Below, piece after piece: positions 53,545 to 62,533 of a stretch of 64,000 nt of DNA; position 1 is the first letter of the stretch, and each line of letters opens with the position of its first letter. Location of the stretch: contig NZ_AP023272.1 in the NCBI RefSeq assembly GCF_013426735.1, positions 2,028,501 through 2,092,500 of the forward strand, written 5' to 3'. The notes beneath the pieces are model-generated. The model made no database searches and was not told the origin of the DNA. It was given only the letters and a program-made list of their open reading frames with translations. Position numbers and translations under genes: made by a program. The DNA is from Agrobacterium vitis. GTDB taxonomy: Bacteria > Pseudomonadota > Alphaproteobacteria > Rhizobiales > Rhizobiaceae.

Positions 53545-54876
53545 ATGGCAGAAAAACTCGGAATCATGGTCTGTGGACATGGCAGCCGCAACCAGAATGC
53601 GGCGCGCGAATTCGCTGTCATCGCTGAAGGGCTGAAGGCACGCAATCCCGACCTGCCGGTCGAGTATGGCTATCTGGAATTCTGCAATCCGGTGATCTCG
53701 GCAGGCCTCGACAGCTTGCGGGAAAAGGGCGTCACCCGCGTCTTAGCCGTGCCGGGCATGCTGTTTGCTGCGGGCCATGCCAAGAACGATATTCCCTCCG
53801 TGCTGAATACCTATCAGGCGCAGAACCCCGGCATGGTGATCAACTATGGGCGCGAGCTAGGTATTGACCTGAAGATGATCCGCGCTGCCGGTGATCGCAT
53901 CCAGGCTGCCGTGGACGAGGCGAATGCGCAACTGGGTGTCATCGATAAGCATGACACGCTGCTGATGGTGGTCGGGCGCGGCTCTTCCGATCCCGATGCC
54001 AATTCCAACGCCACCAAGGTGATGCGGATGCTGTGGGAAGGCATGGGCTTTGGCTGGGGAGAAACCTGTTATTCCGGCGTGACCTTTCCGCTCGTGGAGC
54101 CGGGCCTGACCCATGCCGCCAAGCTGGGTTACAAACGCATTATCGTCTTCCCCTATTTCCTGTTTACCGGCGTGCTGGTGAAGCGGATCTACAGCTATAC
54201 CGATGAGGTGGCAGCTCGCCATCCGGATATCCAGTTCGTCAAGGCCAGCTATCTCAACGATCATCCGCTGGTGCTGGATGCCTTTCAGGATCGGGTGCGC
54301 GAAATCCTTGAAGGGGCTGCGGTGATGAACTGCCAGATGTGCAAATATCGCGAGCAGGTTCTAGGCTTCGAGGCCGATATCGGCCAGCCGCAGGAAAGCC
54401 ACCACCACCATGTCGAGGGCATTGGCGGCGGGCTGGAAGACTGTCCGTGCAAGGGCGATTGCGACGCCTCCTGCCGCGATCAAGAGTTCTGTCTTCAGCA
54501 TGGCCTGCCTTGGACGCCGGTGCATAGCCATGCCGATCCGGCACCGCTGCAACCGGCTTTCGACTATGGCGCTTCGACAACGCTTGGCGGCAAATACGGG
54601 CATTTGCTGAATGCCAGCCCAGATGCGGGACTGGAAGCGGTGATGAATGCGCCGTCCAGCGGTAAGGCGCATGTCCACGAACACGGGCCGGATTGCGGCT
54701 GTGGTCATGACCATAGCCACGACCATCACGGACATGAGCACCATGACCACACACATGACCACGGGGATCACTCACACGGTCATAACCACCATCATGACCA
54801 CGGGCATAGCCATACCCACGCGCCTTACCCCCATGCGGACCATCCGCTGGGTCCGAAATCCATGAAGAAGACCTGA
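53545..54876 (+). CDS. cbiX: CbiX-type sirohydrochlorin cobaltochelatase, long form with Fe-S and His-rich regions
   Basis: Inserts cobalt into sirohydrochlorin in the cobalt-early route. Two chelatase half-domains are seen at about residues 5-120 (C-G-H-G-S-R-N) and 135-255 (V-G-R-G-S-S-D; H-A-A-K-L-G-Y-K-R-I-I-V-F-P). After them comes M-N-C-Q-M-C (261-266), the MxCxxC motif that binds a 4Fe-4S cluster in the long CbiX of Bacillus, plus extra cysteines (C-P-C-K-G-D-C-D-A-S-C). Residues 372-435 are extremely His-rich and may store cobalt or nickel. 443 residues in all. ATG 53545 is preceded by GGGAG. The stop overlaps the next gene (TGATG). Confidence 0.9.
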   Translation: MAEKLGIMVCGHGSRNQNAAREFAVIAEGLKARNPDLPVEYGYLEFCNPVISAGLDSLREKGVTRVLAVPGMLFAAGHAKNDIPSVLNTYQAQNPGMVINYGRELGIDLKMIRAAGDRIQAAVDEANAQLGVIDKHDTLLMVVGRGSSDPDANSNATKVMRMLWEGMGFGWGETCYSGVTFPLVEPGLTHAAKLGYKRIIVFPYFLFTGVLVKRIYSYTDEVAARHPDIQFVKASYLNDHPLVLDAFQDRVREILEGAAVMNCQMCKYREQVLGFEADIGQPQESHHHHVEGIGGGLEDCPCKGDCDASCRDQEFCLQHGLPWTPVHSHADPAPLQPAFDYGASTTLGGKYGHLLNASPDAGLEAVMNAPSSGKAHVHEHGPDCGCGHDHSHDHHGHEHHDHTHDHGDHSHGHNHHHDHGHSHTHAPYPHADHPLGPKSMKKT

Positions 54877-56495
54877 TGGCCTTATTCGACCGCATCTTGA
54901 TCGTGGACTGGTCCGGCGCAGCCAAGCCGGTGACGGGCAAGAACTCCATCTGGGCCTGCCTTGTCGATTGCGGTGAGGCAGGGGCAGAGATCGTCTGGCT
55001 GGAAAACTTCCCCACCCGTGCCGCCTTCATGGCGCGGTTTGAGGCTGTGGTCAGCGATGCGCTGGCGGCAGGCAAGCGCCTGCTGGCCGGTTTTGATTTC
55101 GCCTTCGGTTATCCCACGGGTACAGCAAAGCGGGTGACGGGTGATGCGAATTGGCAAGGCCTGTGGCGCGCCATTGCCCGTGAAATTGAAGACGGTCCTG
55201 ATAACGCCAATAACCGGTTCGCGCTGGCTGCCCGTTGGAATCGGGACTATTTTGTGCAGGAGCCGCGCTTCTGGGGCAGGCCACAGGCGCTGGATCTGGA
55301 TGGTCTGCCAGCAACAAAGCCCGCTGCACCCACCAGCGCGCCTTTTACCATGCGGCTTTCGGAGAGCCACGCCCGAGGCGCAAAATCGGTCTGGCAATTG
55401 GCCTATGCCGGATCGGTCGGCAGCCAGAGCCTCCTGGGCATTGCCCGATTGAGTGCCTTTCTCGACGGGCATCCGAACCGTGACAAGATTGCGGTCTGGC
55501 CGTTTGAGACTGGCTTTACGGCGGGACATGAGGAACAGCCTCCCTCTTTCAACGACGGCCACAGTGTGGTTTTGGCGGAAATTTATCCCTCGCTGTTTTC
55601 GCTTGGGGATCACGAGATTGAAGTGAAGGATGCAGCCCAGGTACGCCGGGTGGCTGTAGCCTTTGCGGGGTTCGATGCGGACGGGATGTTGGGGAGGTTG
55701 TTTGAGCGGCCCCGCATGCTCTCGGATGAGGAGATTGACGTGACGACGCAGGAAGAGGGCTGGGTGCTGGGCATCGGCCATGAGGATCTGGCCATCACAG
55801 GTGCAGAGCTTTCGTTAGGTGAGTTGGATGACGATACGGAAGACGTCATGCAAACCCCGGCACTCGACTATATCCGCCAACCTGCCGAGATCTACCGCCA
55901 GTCCTTCGAGATGATCCGGCGCGAGGCCAATCTCGACCGGTTTCCTGCTGTCATGCAGCCGCTGGTGATCCGCTTGATCCATGCCTGCGGCATGATTGAT
56001 CTGGCTGATGACATCGTGTTTTCGCAAGGCGCGTTCGAGGCAGGTGCTGCGGCACTTGCCGCCGGTGCGCCCATTCTCTGCGATGCGGAAATGGTTCGGC
56101 ACGGCATTATCCGCAGTCTTCTGCCAGCGGAAAATGAGGTGATCTGCCTGATCAATGATGTCAGGGTGCGGCCGCTGGCCGCCTGGGCAGGCAATACCCG
56201 CTCGGCGGCGCAGGTCAATCTTTGGGCTGGTCAGTTGGAAGGCGCTGTCGTGGCCATCGGCAATGCGCCGACGGCGCTGTTTCGCCTTCTGGAACTGCTG
56301 GATCAGGGGGCACCGAAACCGGCATTGATCCTCGGTCTGCCGGTCGGCTTTGTCGGGGCGGCCGAAAGCAAGGCGGAACTTGCCGCCAACAGCCGGGGTG
56401 TGCCGTTCATTGCCGTTCAAGGCCGGCGAGGCGGTTCTGCCATGGCATCGGCTGCGGTCAACGCGCTGGCGGGAGGACTTGGCGCCAATGACTGA
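54876..56495 (+). CDS. cobH: Unknown N-terminal domain fused to precorrin-8X methylmutase (CobH)
   Basis: One open frame of 539 residues. The C-terminal part, from about residue 325, is a full CobH: D-Y-I-R-Q-P-A-E-I-Y-R-Q-S-F, I-H-A-C-G with the catalytic His at residue 369, A-P-I-L-C-D-A-E-M-V-R-H-G-I, A-I-G-N-A-P-T-A-L-F and G-L-P-V-G-F-V-G-A-A-E-S-K. It moves a methyl group from C11 to C12. Residues 1-320 start R-I-L-I-V-D-W-S-G-A and include G-F-D-F-A-F-G-Y-P, like DUF429/RNase H-fold proteins; I do not know its function. An internal ATG at 55848 has GGAAG five bases upstream, so free CobH might also be made. Confidence 0.88.
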   Translation: MALFDRILIVDWSGAAKPVTGKNSIWACLVDCGEAGAEIVWLENFPTRAAFMARFEAVVSDALAAGKRLLAGFDFAFGYPTGTAKRVTGDANWQGLWRAIAREIEDGPDNANNRFALAARWNRDYFVQEPRFWGRPQALDLDGLPATKPAAPTSAPFTMRLSESHARGAKSVWQLAYAGSVGSQSLLGIARLSAFLDGHPNRDKIAVWPFETGFTAGHEEQPPSFNDGHSVVLAEIYPSLFSLGDHEIEVKDAAQVRRVAVAFAGFDADGMLGRLFERPRMLSDEEIDVTTQEEGWVLGIGHEDLAITGAELSLGELDDDTEDVMQTPALDYIRQPAEIYRQSFEMIRREANLDRFPAVMQPLVIRLIHACGMIDLADDIVFSQGAFEAGAAALAAGAPILCDAEMVRHGIIRSLLPAENEVICLINDVRVRPLAAWAGNTRSAAQVNLWAGQLEGAVVAIGNAPTALFRLLELLDQGAPKPALILGLPVGFVGAAESKAELAANSRGVPFIAVQGRRGGSAMASAAVNALAGGLGAND

Positions 56496-57714
56496 GGCTT
56501 CCAGCGATCCGTGGCTGACTATTATCGGCATTGGTGATGGCGGTCTTGCCAGCCTGACACAGCAGCAGCTTGCCCATCTCAGCGAAGCCCAGGTGCTGGT
56601 GCTGGGCGAGCGGCTGGAACATGCGGTGGCCGATGCCATCCCCAATGTGCGGCGCATCCTCACCTGGGGTGCTGGTTTTCGGGAAACACTGGATCAGCTT
56701 CTGGCACTGCGCGGCACGCCGGTCGTGGTGGTGGCGACCGGCGATCCCATGCATTTCGGCATAGGTGCGACGCTGCGGCGCTATCTGGCGCCAGAGGAGA
56801 TGCGGGTCCTGCCTAGCCCCTCGGCCTTTTCGCTGGCGGCTGCCCGGCTTGGCTGGCCGCTGCAAAACGTGGCGCAGATTTCCCTGCATGGCCGCCCGCT
56901 GTCCTACCTTAACCGGCATGTGCTGCCGGGTGCGCGCATCCTCGCCCTGACCTCGAATGCCGAAACGGTTTTTGAGGCTGCCGACCTGCTGGTGCGGCGC
57001 GGCTTTGGGGCCTCCATGCTGCATGTACTGGAACATATGGGCGGTGCGCTGGAGCGCATCCTGCATGTCAGCGCGCAAGATCTGCTGGCGCAGCTGCCGG
57101 GAATTGCGGATTTCAACACGCTTGCCGTCGATTGCGCCGGTGCCGGAGTGCTGCTGTCGCCGGTGCCGGGCCTGCCCGACGATGCCTTCCGCCACGATGG
57201 ACAATTGACCAAACGTGAGGTGAGGGCGGCAACACTTGCGCATCTGGCACCGTTTCCCAATGCTTTGCTCTGGGATGTCGGTGCCGGTTGCGGCTCCATT
57301 GCCATTGAGTGGCTGCGGACTGGAATGGGCACCCGCGCTATCGCAATCGAGCCGAAGCCGGAGCGGCTGGCGATGATGCGCGACAATGCCGAGGTGCTTG
57401 GCGTGCCGGATCTGGAGATTGTCGAGGCCGAAGCCCCGGCGGGGCTGCTGACGCTTGATCCGCCGGATGTGATTTTCATCGGCGGCGGCATCACCACCGA
57501 AGGTCTGTTTGAGGCCTGCTGGCAGGCATTGAAGCCCGGCGGGCGGCTGGTCGCCAATGCTGTGACGCTGGAAGGCGAGGCGCAGCTTGTGGCTTTGCGC
57601 GGCCTGCATGGTGGTGAGCTGAGCCGGATTTCCGTGGCGCGCGCAGCACCTGTCGGTCGGTTCTGCGGCTGGAAATCACTGATGCCGGTGACAACATGGA
57701 GTGTTTCCAAATGA
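56488..57714 (+). CDS. cobL: Precorrin-6Y C5,15-methyltransferase (decarboxylating), CobL
   Basis: Fused CbiE-CbiT enzyme of 408 residues that methylates C5 and C15 and decarboxylates the C12 side chain. The CbiE part (residues 1-205) begins W-L-T-I-I-G-I-G-D-G-G and includes V-V-V-A-T-G-D-P-M-H-F-G-I-G. The CbiT part (225-400) has the SAM motif L-L-W-D-V-G-A-G-C-G-S-I-A-I-E-W at about 259-274. It overlaps the cobH stop by eight bases, with GGGAGGA ten bases upstream. Confidence 0.95.
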   Translation: MTEASSDPWLTIIGIGDGGLASLTQQQLAHLSEAQVLVLGERLEHAVADAIPNVRRILTWGAGFRETLDQLLALRGTPVVVVATGDPMHFGIGATLRRYLAPEEMRVLPSPSAFSLAAARLGWPLQNVAQISLHGRPLSYLNRHVLPGARILALTSNAETVFEAADLLVRRGFGASMLHVLEHMGGALERILHVSAQDLLAQLPGIADFNTLAVDCAGAGVLLSPVPGLPDDAFRHDGQLTKREVRAATLAHLAPFPNALLWDVGAGCGSIAIEWLRTGMGTRAIAIEPKPERLAMMRDNAEVLGVPDLEIVEAEAPAGLLTLDPPDVIFIGGGITTEGLFEACWQALKPGGRLVANAVTLEGEAQLVALRGLHGGELSRISVARAAPVGRFCGWKSLMPVTTWSVSK

Positions 57715-58445
57715 CAGGTAAGCTGTATGGCCTTGGTCTCGGCCCCGGCGATCCGGAACTGCTGACCCTGAAGGCGCATCGCATCCTGACCTCCGTTTCG
57801 GTGATTGCCTATCCGGCACCCGATACCGGTCCAAGCTTTGCCCGCCAGATTGCCGCGCCCTATCTGCGGGCCGACCAGCTGGAAGTGCCTATGATCGTGC
57901 CGATGCGGGTGGAGCGTTATCCGGCCCAGGAAATTTATGACGCTGCCGTTGTGACCCTGTCGCATCATCTGGATGCGGGTTCGGATGTGGCGGTGCTGTG
58001 CGAGGGCGATCCGTTTTTCTACGGCTCGTTCATGTATCTGTTCGAGCGGCTGGCGCATCGCTATCCGACCGAGGTCGTTCCCGGTGTCTCGTCGATGATG
58101 GCTGCCGCCGCTGCCTATGGCCGACCGCTGGCAGCGCGCAACGATGTGCTGACCGTGCTGCCAGGCCCGTTGGAGAATGATGAGTTGCGCGCCCGGATCG
58201 AAAGCGCCTCTGCCGTCGCCATCATCAAATTGGGGCGGCATTTCCCCCGCATCCGGGCGCTGATCGACACCATGGGCCTGACCGCCAATGCCGGTTATGT
58301 CGAGCGCGTGTCGCTACAAAATGAACGCCTTTTGCCGCTGGGTGATGTCGCAGAAGATGTTGCCCCGTATTTCTCGATGATCCTGATTTACAAGGGGGCT
58401 GAGGGCTGGGCGCTTGGCGCGGCTCCGCAAACGGAAAGACTTTGA
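57711..58445 (+). CDS. cobI: Precorrin-2 C20-methyltransferase CobI
   Basis: SAM-dependent methylation of precorrin-2 to precorrin-3A, 244 residues. Uroporphyrin methyltransferase-family signatures are L-Y-G-L-G-L-G-P-G-D-P-E-L-L-T-L-K, V-A-V-L-C-E-G-D-P-F-F-Y-G-S-F and P-T-E-V-V-P-G-V-S-S-M. The C-terminal S-M-I-L-I-Y-K-G is standard. ATG overlaps the cobL stop (ATGA), and the stop overlaps the next start (TGATG). Confidence 0.95.
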   Translation: MTGKLYGLGLGPGDPELLTLKAHRILTSVSVIAYPAPDTGPSFARQIAAPYLRADQLEVPMIVPMRVERYPAQEIYDAAVVTLSHHLDAGSDVAVLCEGDPFFYGSFMYLFERLAHRYPTEVVPGVSSMMAAAAAYGRPLAARNDVLTVLPGPLENDELRARIESASAVAIIKLGRHFPRIRALIDTMGLTANAGYVERVSLQNERLLPLGDVAEDVAPYFSMILIYKGAEGWALGAAPQTERL

Positions 58446-60313
58446 TGACGACGCCTCAAAAAAACGGCCCTGAAAAAACTGGCTCTGAAAAAAACGACAA
58501 TACAAAACCCGCTATTGTCATTCTGATGCCAACGGCGCTGGCCTTGGCGCGGCGTATTGCCGATGCCGTTTGCGGTGAGGTTCACGCCGCCGCATCCCGT
58601 GTGGACGGGGCCGATCAGAGCTTTGACGATGTGAAAAGCCATGTCCGGGCGTTGTTTTCTGCTGGCCGTCCGATCATCGCAATCATGGCATCGGGCGCGT
58701 TGATCCGGCTGCTGGCACCATTGCTTGCCGATAAGCAGTCCGAACCGCCGGTGCTGTGCGTCTCCGAGGATGGCGCTTCTGTCGTGCCACTGCTGGGCGG
58801 CCACCACGGCGCTAATGACATGGCGCGGGCGGTGGCTGAGGCTCTCAATGCCCATGCTGCGATTACCACGGCAGGCGATCTGCGGTTCGGTGTGGCTTTG
58901 GATGCGCCACCGGAGGGCTATGCGCTGGCCAACCCTGAACAGGCCAAGACGGTCATGGCCGAACTGGTGGCCGGGGCAAGCGTCCGCCTAGTTGGCGATA
59001 CGGATTGGTTAGCGGCTTCGCGCCTTGCCTTTCACGACGAGGGCAAGGTGACCCTGACCGTCACCGATCAGCGCCGAACGGCGGGGCCGCTGGAATTGGT
59101 CTACCACCCGAAAACCCTGGTGCTGGGCATGGGCTGCGAGCGCCATGCCTCCGTTGAAGAGGCGATTGCGCTGGCGCAGCAGGCATTGGATATATCAGGT
59201 CTTGCCGCCCAAAGCCTTGGTGCTGTGGCCTCTATCGACGTCAAGGCCGATGAGGCGGCAATCCATGCGGTGGCCAAGCATTTCGGCGTAGCCGCCCGGT
59301 TCTTTTCCGCCGAGCGGCTGGAACAGGAACGGCCCCGGCTGCAAAACCCTTCGGAGGTGGTGTTTGCCGAGGTCGGCTGCCACGGCGTGGCGGAGGGCGC
59401 GGCGCTGGCGGTGGCCGGTTCGGATGGGGTGCTGGTTCTGCCCAAGATTAAATCGAAAGGTGTGACCGTTGCACTGGGCCGCAGCGCCCAGCCCATCAAG
59501 GAAACAAGCCTTGGCCGCGCCCGTGGGACATTGTTCGTCGTCGGCATCGGGCCGGGGTCGGAAGGCTGGCGCTCGCCGGAAGTCTCCCGCATGGTGGCGG
59601 CTTCAACCGATCTCGTTGGCTATTCGCTTTATCTCGACCTGCTGGGATCGCTTGCCGAGGGCAAGACCCGGCATGATTTCGACCTTGGCAAGGAAGAAGC
59701 TCGCGTGGTTCATGCGATGGAACTGGCGGGCGAGGGCAAGACGGTGGCGCTGGTCTGTTCCGGCGATGCCGGTATTTATGCCATGGCGACGTTGGTGTTC
59801 GAGCTGTTGGACAAGGGCGGAATTTCTGCGGGCGCGCAGCGGATCGAGGTGCAGGTTTCGCCGGGCATTTCCGCGCTTCAGGCTGCCGCCGCCCGGATTG
59901 GTGCGCCGCTCGGCCATGATTTCTGCACCATTTCGCTGTCGGACCTGTTGACACCCTGGGAGCATATCCAGCGCCGGGTGAAGGCGGCGGGCGAGGGCGA
60001 TTTCGTCATCGCCTTCTACAATCCGGTGTCGATGAAGCGGCGTACGCAGCTGGCCTATGCCCGCGACCAGCTGCTGACCTATCGCCCGGCTGACACACCG
60101 GTCATTCTCGCCACCAATCTTGGACGCCCCGGCGAGACGGTGCGGGTCGTGCCACTGGCTGGCTTGAATGTCGATGATGTCGATATGCTGACGGTGGTCA
60201 TCGTTGGTTCGTCGGAAAGCCGCACCGTCAAAACCGGTGACGGCAAGACCTGGGTTTACACGCCGCGCGGCTATTCCGGCAAGGCGGATACGGCAATGCT
60301 AAAGGACGCATGA
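58445..60313 (+). CDS. cobJ: CbiG-CobJ fusion: cobalt-precorrin 5A hydrolase-type domain plus precorrin-3B C17-methyltransferase
   Basis: Bifunctional protein of 622 residues. Residues about 22-345 are a CbiG/CobE-type region: M-A-S-G-A-L-I-R-L-L-A-P-L-L, the D-G-A-S-V-V-P-L-L-G-G-H-H-G-A-N segment, then a C-terminal part L-V-L-G-M-G-C-E-R and C-H-G-V-A-E-G-A-A. Residues from about 358 are CobJ/CbiH: L-F-V-V-G-I-G-P-G-S, V-A-L-V-C-S-G-D-A-G-I-Y-A-M-A, V-S-P-G-I-S-A-L-Q-A-A and F-Y-N-P-V-S. CbiG opens the lactone in the cobalt-early route. Such fusions are known in alphaproteobacteria. ATG 58445 follows the cobI stop as TGATG. Confidence 0.92.
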   Translation: MTTPQKNGPEKTGSEKNDNTKPAIVILMPTALALARRIADAVCGEVHAAASRVDGADQSFDDVKSHVRALFSAGRPIIAIMASGALIRLLAPLLADKQSEPPVLCVSEDGASVVPLLGGHHGANDMARAVAEALNAHAAITTAGDLRFGVALDAPPEGYALANPEQAKTVMAELVAGASVRLVGDTDWLAASRLAFHDEGKVTLTVTDQRRTAGPLELVYHPKTLVLGMGCERHASVEEAIALAQQALDISGLAAQSLGAVASIDVKADEAAIHAVAKHFGVAARFFSAERLEQERPRLQNPSEVVFAEVGCHGVAEGAALAVAGSDGVLVLPKIKSKGVTVALGRSAQPIKETSLGRARGTLFVVGIGPGSEGWRSPEVSRMVAASTDLVGYSLYLDLLGSLAEGKTRHDFDLGKEEARVVHAMELAGEGKTVALVCSGDAGIYAMATLVFELLDKGGISAGAQRIEVQVSPGISALQAAAARIGAPLGHDFCTISLSDLLTPWEHIQRRVKAAGEGDFVIAFYNPVSMKRRTQLAYARDQLLTYRPADTPVILATNLGRPGETVRVVPLAGLNVDDVDMLTVVIVGSSESRTVKTGDGKTWVYTPRGYSGKADTAMLKDA

Positions 60314-60314
60314 C

Positions 60315-61106
60315 ATGACGGTTTATTTCATTGGTGCCGGTCCCGGCGCGCCAGATCTGATCACCGTGCGGGGCTTAAGGCTGATTGAGCGCTGCCCGGT
60401 CTGCCTCTATGCCGGATCGCTGGTGCCGGAGGAAATCGTCAAGGCCGCGCCTGCTGATGCGCTGGTCAAGGACACAGCGCCCATGCATCTGGACGAGATC
60501 ATCCAGGAAATCCAGGCGGCCCATGCACGAGGCCAGGATGTGGCGCGGGTGCATTCCGGCGATCCTGCCATCTATGGGGCGATTGCCGAACAGATGCGCA
60601 GGCTGGACGCGCTGGATATTCCCTATGACGTGGTGCCGGGCGTACCCGCCTTTGCGGCGGCTGCCGCAAGGCTGAAGACCGAACTGACCCTGCCGGAAGT
60701 GGCCCAGACGGTCATCATTACCCGCACCGAGATGAAGGCGTCGTCGATGCCGGAATTCGAGACGCTTGATATCCTCGGCAAATCCCGCGCCACGCTGGCC
60801 ATTCATCTGTCGATCCGCAATCTCGGTCATATCCGCGAGACACTGACCCCTTATTATGGCGAGGATTGCCCGGTGGTGATCGCCTACCGCGCCACATGGC
60901 CGGACGAATTGTTCATCCGCACCACGTTGAAGGATATGGCGGAGGAGGTGCGCAAGGCGAAGATTACCCGAACGGCGCTGGTCATGGTCGGCAAAGTGTT
61001 CGGCGATGTCGCCTTCCGCGATAGCGATCTCTACAATTCCGGTTTTTCCCATGTGCTGCGCAATGTGGGCAAGAAGGGTGTATCCAAGAAAAACCAGGCC
61101 GTCTGA
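60315..61106 (+). CDS. cobM: Precorrin-4 C11-methyltransferase CobM
   Basis: Methylates C11 of precorrin-4, 263 residues. Family features: V-Y-F-I-G-A-G-P-G-A-P-D-L-I-T-V-R-G, R-C-P-V-C-L-Y-A-G-S-L-V-P, R-V-H-S-G-D-P-A-I-Y-G-A-I-A and G-V-P-A-F-A-A-A-A-A. The end has a short Lys-rich tail. One base separates it from the stop of the preceding gene, so it is in the same operon, which ends here. Confidence 0.95.
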   Translation: MTVYFIGAGPGAPDLITVRGLRLIERCPVCLYAGSLVPEEIVKAAPADALVKDTAPMHLDEIIQEIQAAHARGQDVARVHSGDPAIYGAIAEQMRRLDALDIPYDVVPGVPAFAAAAARLKTELTLPEVAQTVIITRTEMKASSMPEFETLDILGKSRATLAIHLSIRNLGHIRETLTPYYGEDCPVVIAYRATWPDELFIRTTLKDMAEEVRKAKITRTALVMVGKVFGDVAFRDSDLYNSGFSHVLRNVGKKGVSKKNQAV

Positions 61107-61194
61107 CGCCAACAGTGGTTGCGGGATAGCGCAAGGCCGCTATTGTCCCGTCAAAGGATATATAAAGGCCAAATGACCCAAAAAGGACAGGGCG

Positions 61195-62154
61195 ATGCAT
61201 AAGGTGATTTTCGATACGGACCCCGGCGTTGACGATGCCATGGCACTGCTGTTTCTGCATCACCATGCGGATATCGATCTGCTGGGCATTACTACGGTGT
61301 TCGGCAATGCCACCATTGAGACCACGACGCGCAATGCTCTCTATCTGAAGCAGGAATGGAATATCGACGCGCCGGTTGCCAAGGGTGCTGGCGAAACCTT
61401 CATTCCGCATCGCGTTACCCATGAGCCGCCGAAATTCATTCATGGCGATGATGGACTTGGCAATATCGGTGTGCCGGATGCCGTGGATATTCCGCTCGAT
61501 CCGCGCCCGGCGCATCGCTTCATCGTCGAGACCATCCGCGCCAATCCGGGCGAAGTGCGGATCGTTGCGGTTGGCAGAATGACCAACCTTGCCAATGCTT
61601 TGAAGGAAGATCCTGAGATCGTTTCTCTGGTCAAGGACGTGGTCATCATGGGCGGTGCCTTCGATGTCAATGGCAATGTGACGCCCGCCGCCGAGGCCAA
61701 TATCCACGGCGACCCGGAAGCGGCCGATATTGTCTTCACCGCCGGCTGGCCGGTGGTTGTGGTTGGTTTGGATGTCACGACGAAAACCGTGATGACCCGC
61801 CAGGCGCTGTCCGACATCCGCGATGCGGCAGGCATGCGGGCGCAATTGCTGTTCGACCTGTCGCAGTTCTACATCAAGTTCTACGAGAGCCGGGTGCCTG
61901 ATGGCATGGTGGTGCATGACAGCTGCGCCTGCGCCTACGTTGTGGCACCGGAGCTATTCACCACCCGCAGCGGTTCGATCCGGGTGGTCTGCGGCGGTAT
62001 TGCCGATGGCCAGACCATCCAGAAGCCTGACAGCATGGGCTTCGGCCCCAGCGATTGGGACGACCTGCCAAGCCAGACGATCTGCACCGATATCGAGGCC
62101 GGTGCCGTGCTGAAGCTGATCCACGACACGATCGTGTCAGTCCAGGAAGCGTGA
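61195..62154 (+). CDS. Nucleoside hydrolase (inosine-uridine preferring type)
   Basis: Cleaves the N-glycosidic bond of ribonucleosides, 319 residues. The N-terminal calcium-binding motif D-T-D-P-G-V-D-D-A-M-A is complete; V-G-R-M-T-N-L-A-N-A-L and V-V-I-M-G-G-A-F-D-V-N-G-N-V-T-P-A-A-E-A-N complete the family pattern, and H-D-S-C-A-C-A-Y near residue 240 carries the late His-Asp site. AAGGA lies seven bases before the ATG. It is 88 bases downstream of cobM and is functionally separate from B12 synthesis as far as known. Confidence 0.93.
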   Translation: MHKVIFDTDPGVDDAMALLFLHHHADIDLLGITTVFGNATIETTTRNALYLKQEWNIDAPVAKGAGETFIPHRVTHEPPKFIHGDDGLGNIGVPDAVDIPLDPRPAHRFIVETIRANPGEVRIVAVGRMTNLANALKEDPEIVSLVKDVVIMGGAFDVNGNVTPAAEANIHGDPEAADIVFTAGWPVVVVGLDVTTKTVMTRQALSDIRDAAGMRAQLLFDLSQFYIKFYESRVPDGMVVHDSCACAYVVAPELFTTRSGSIRVVCGGIADGQTIQKPDSMGFGPSDWDDLPSQTICTDIEAGAVLKLIHDTIVSVQEA

Positions 62155-62533
62155 CTTCGTCCGCTGCATTCCTTGACCGATGAAGAGTAGACAATAAATC
62201 AATATATTCATGGTTTATTAGCTAGGAAGCCAGAATGCCCGCCTTATCGGAGAGTTGGCACCATTAAATTGGGTGGTGTCTGCGTTGTGTCCGATGAGTG
62301 AGCATGTTGCGATAATGTCTGGTGTAATTTCTTATCCAAAGCCTAAGGCATGATTTCTTAAACAGGTTGTCGTTTAAGGAGAACATTATGCAGAAAATAT
62401 AAAGTGTTACAGCGTTCTTTGTGCGGGTTTCCAAAACGCACGGGCTGTGGCGCGGCGTGCGGACAGAAATGATCAATAGGTTTTTATCTCAATCTATGCT
62501 TTCATTAGTATGTAATGTTAGGGGTCGGATTGA
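62155..62533. other. Intergenic region upstream of cheD, holding repeat copy 3
   Basis: About 380 bases with no gene. The left half is AT-rich (62190-62290). The right half contains the third copy of the interspersed repeat (62357-62449). The cheD promoter should lie between the repeat and 62533. Confidence 0.6.
62357..62449 (+). repeat. Interspersed repeat, copy 3 of 3
   Basis: Nearly full-length copy of the element at 8305-8398: CTTAAA, AAGGAGAACATTATGCAGAA, AAAGTGTTACAGCGTTCTTT and the GTGCG/CGCAC hairpin (62421-62441) are all kept in the same order. The mini-frame is ATG-CAG-AAA-ATA-TAA (62388-62402) with AAGGAG upstream. It ends 84 bases before cheD. Confidence 0.75.
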
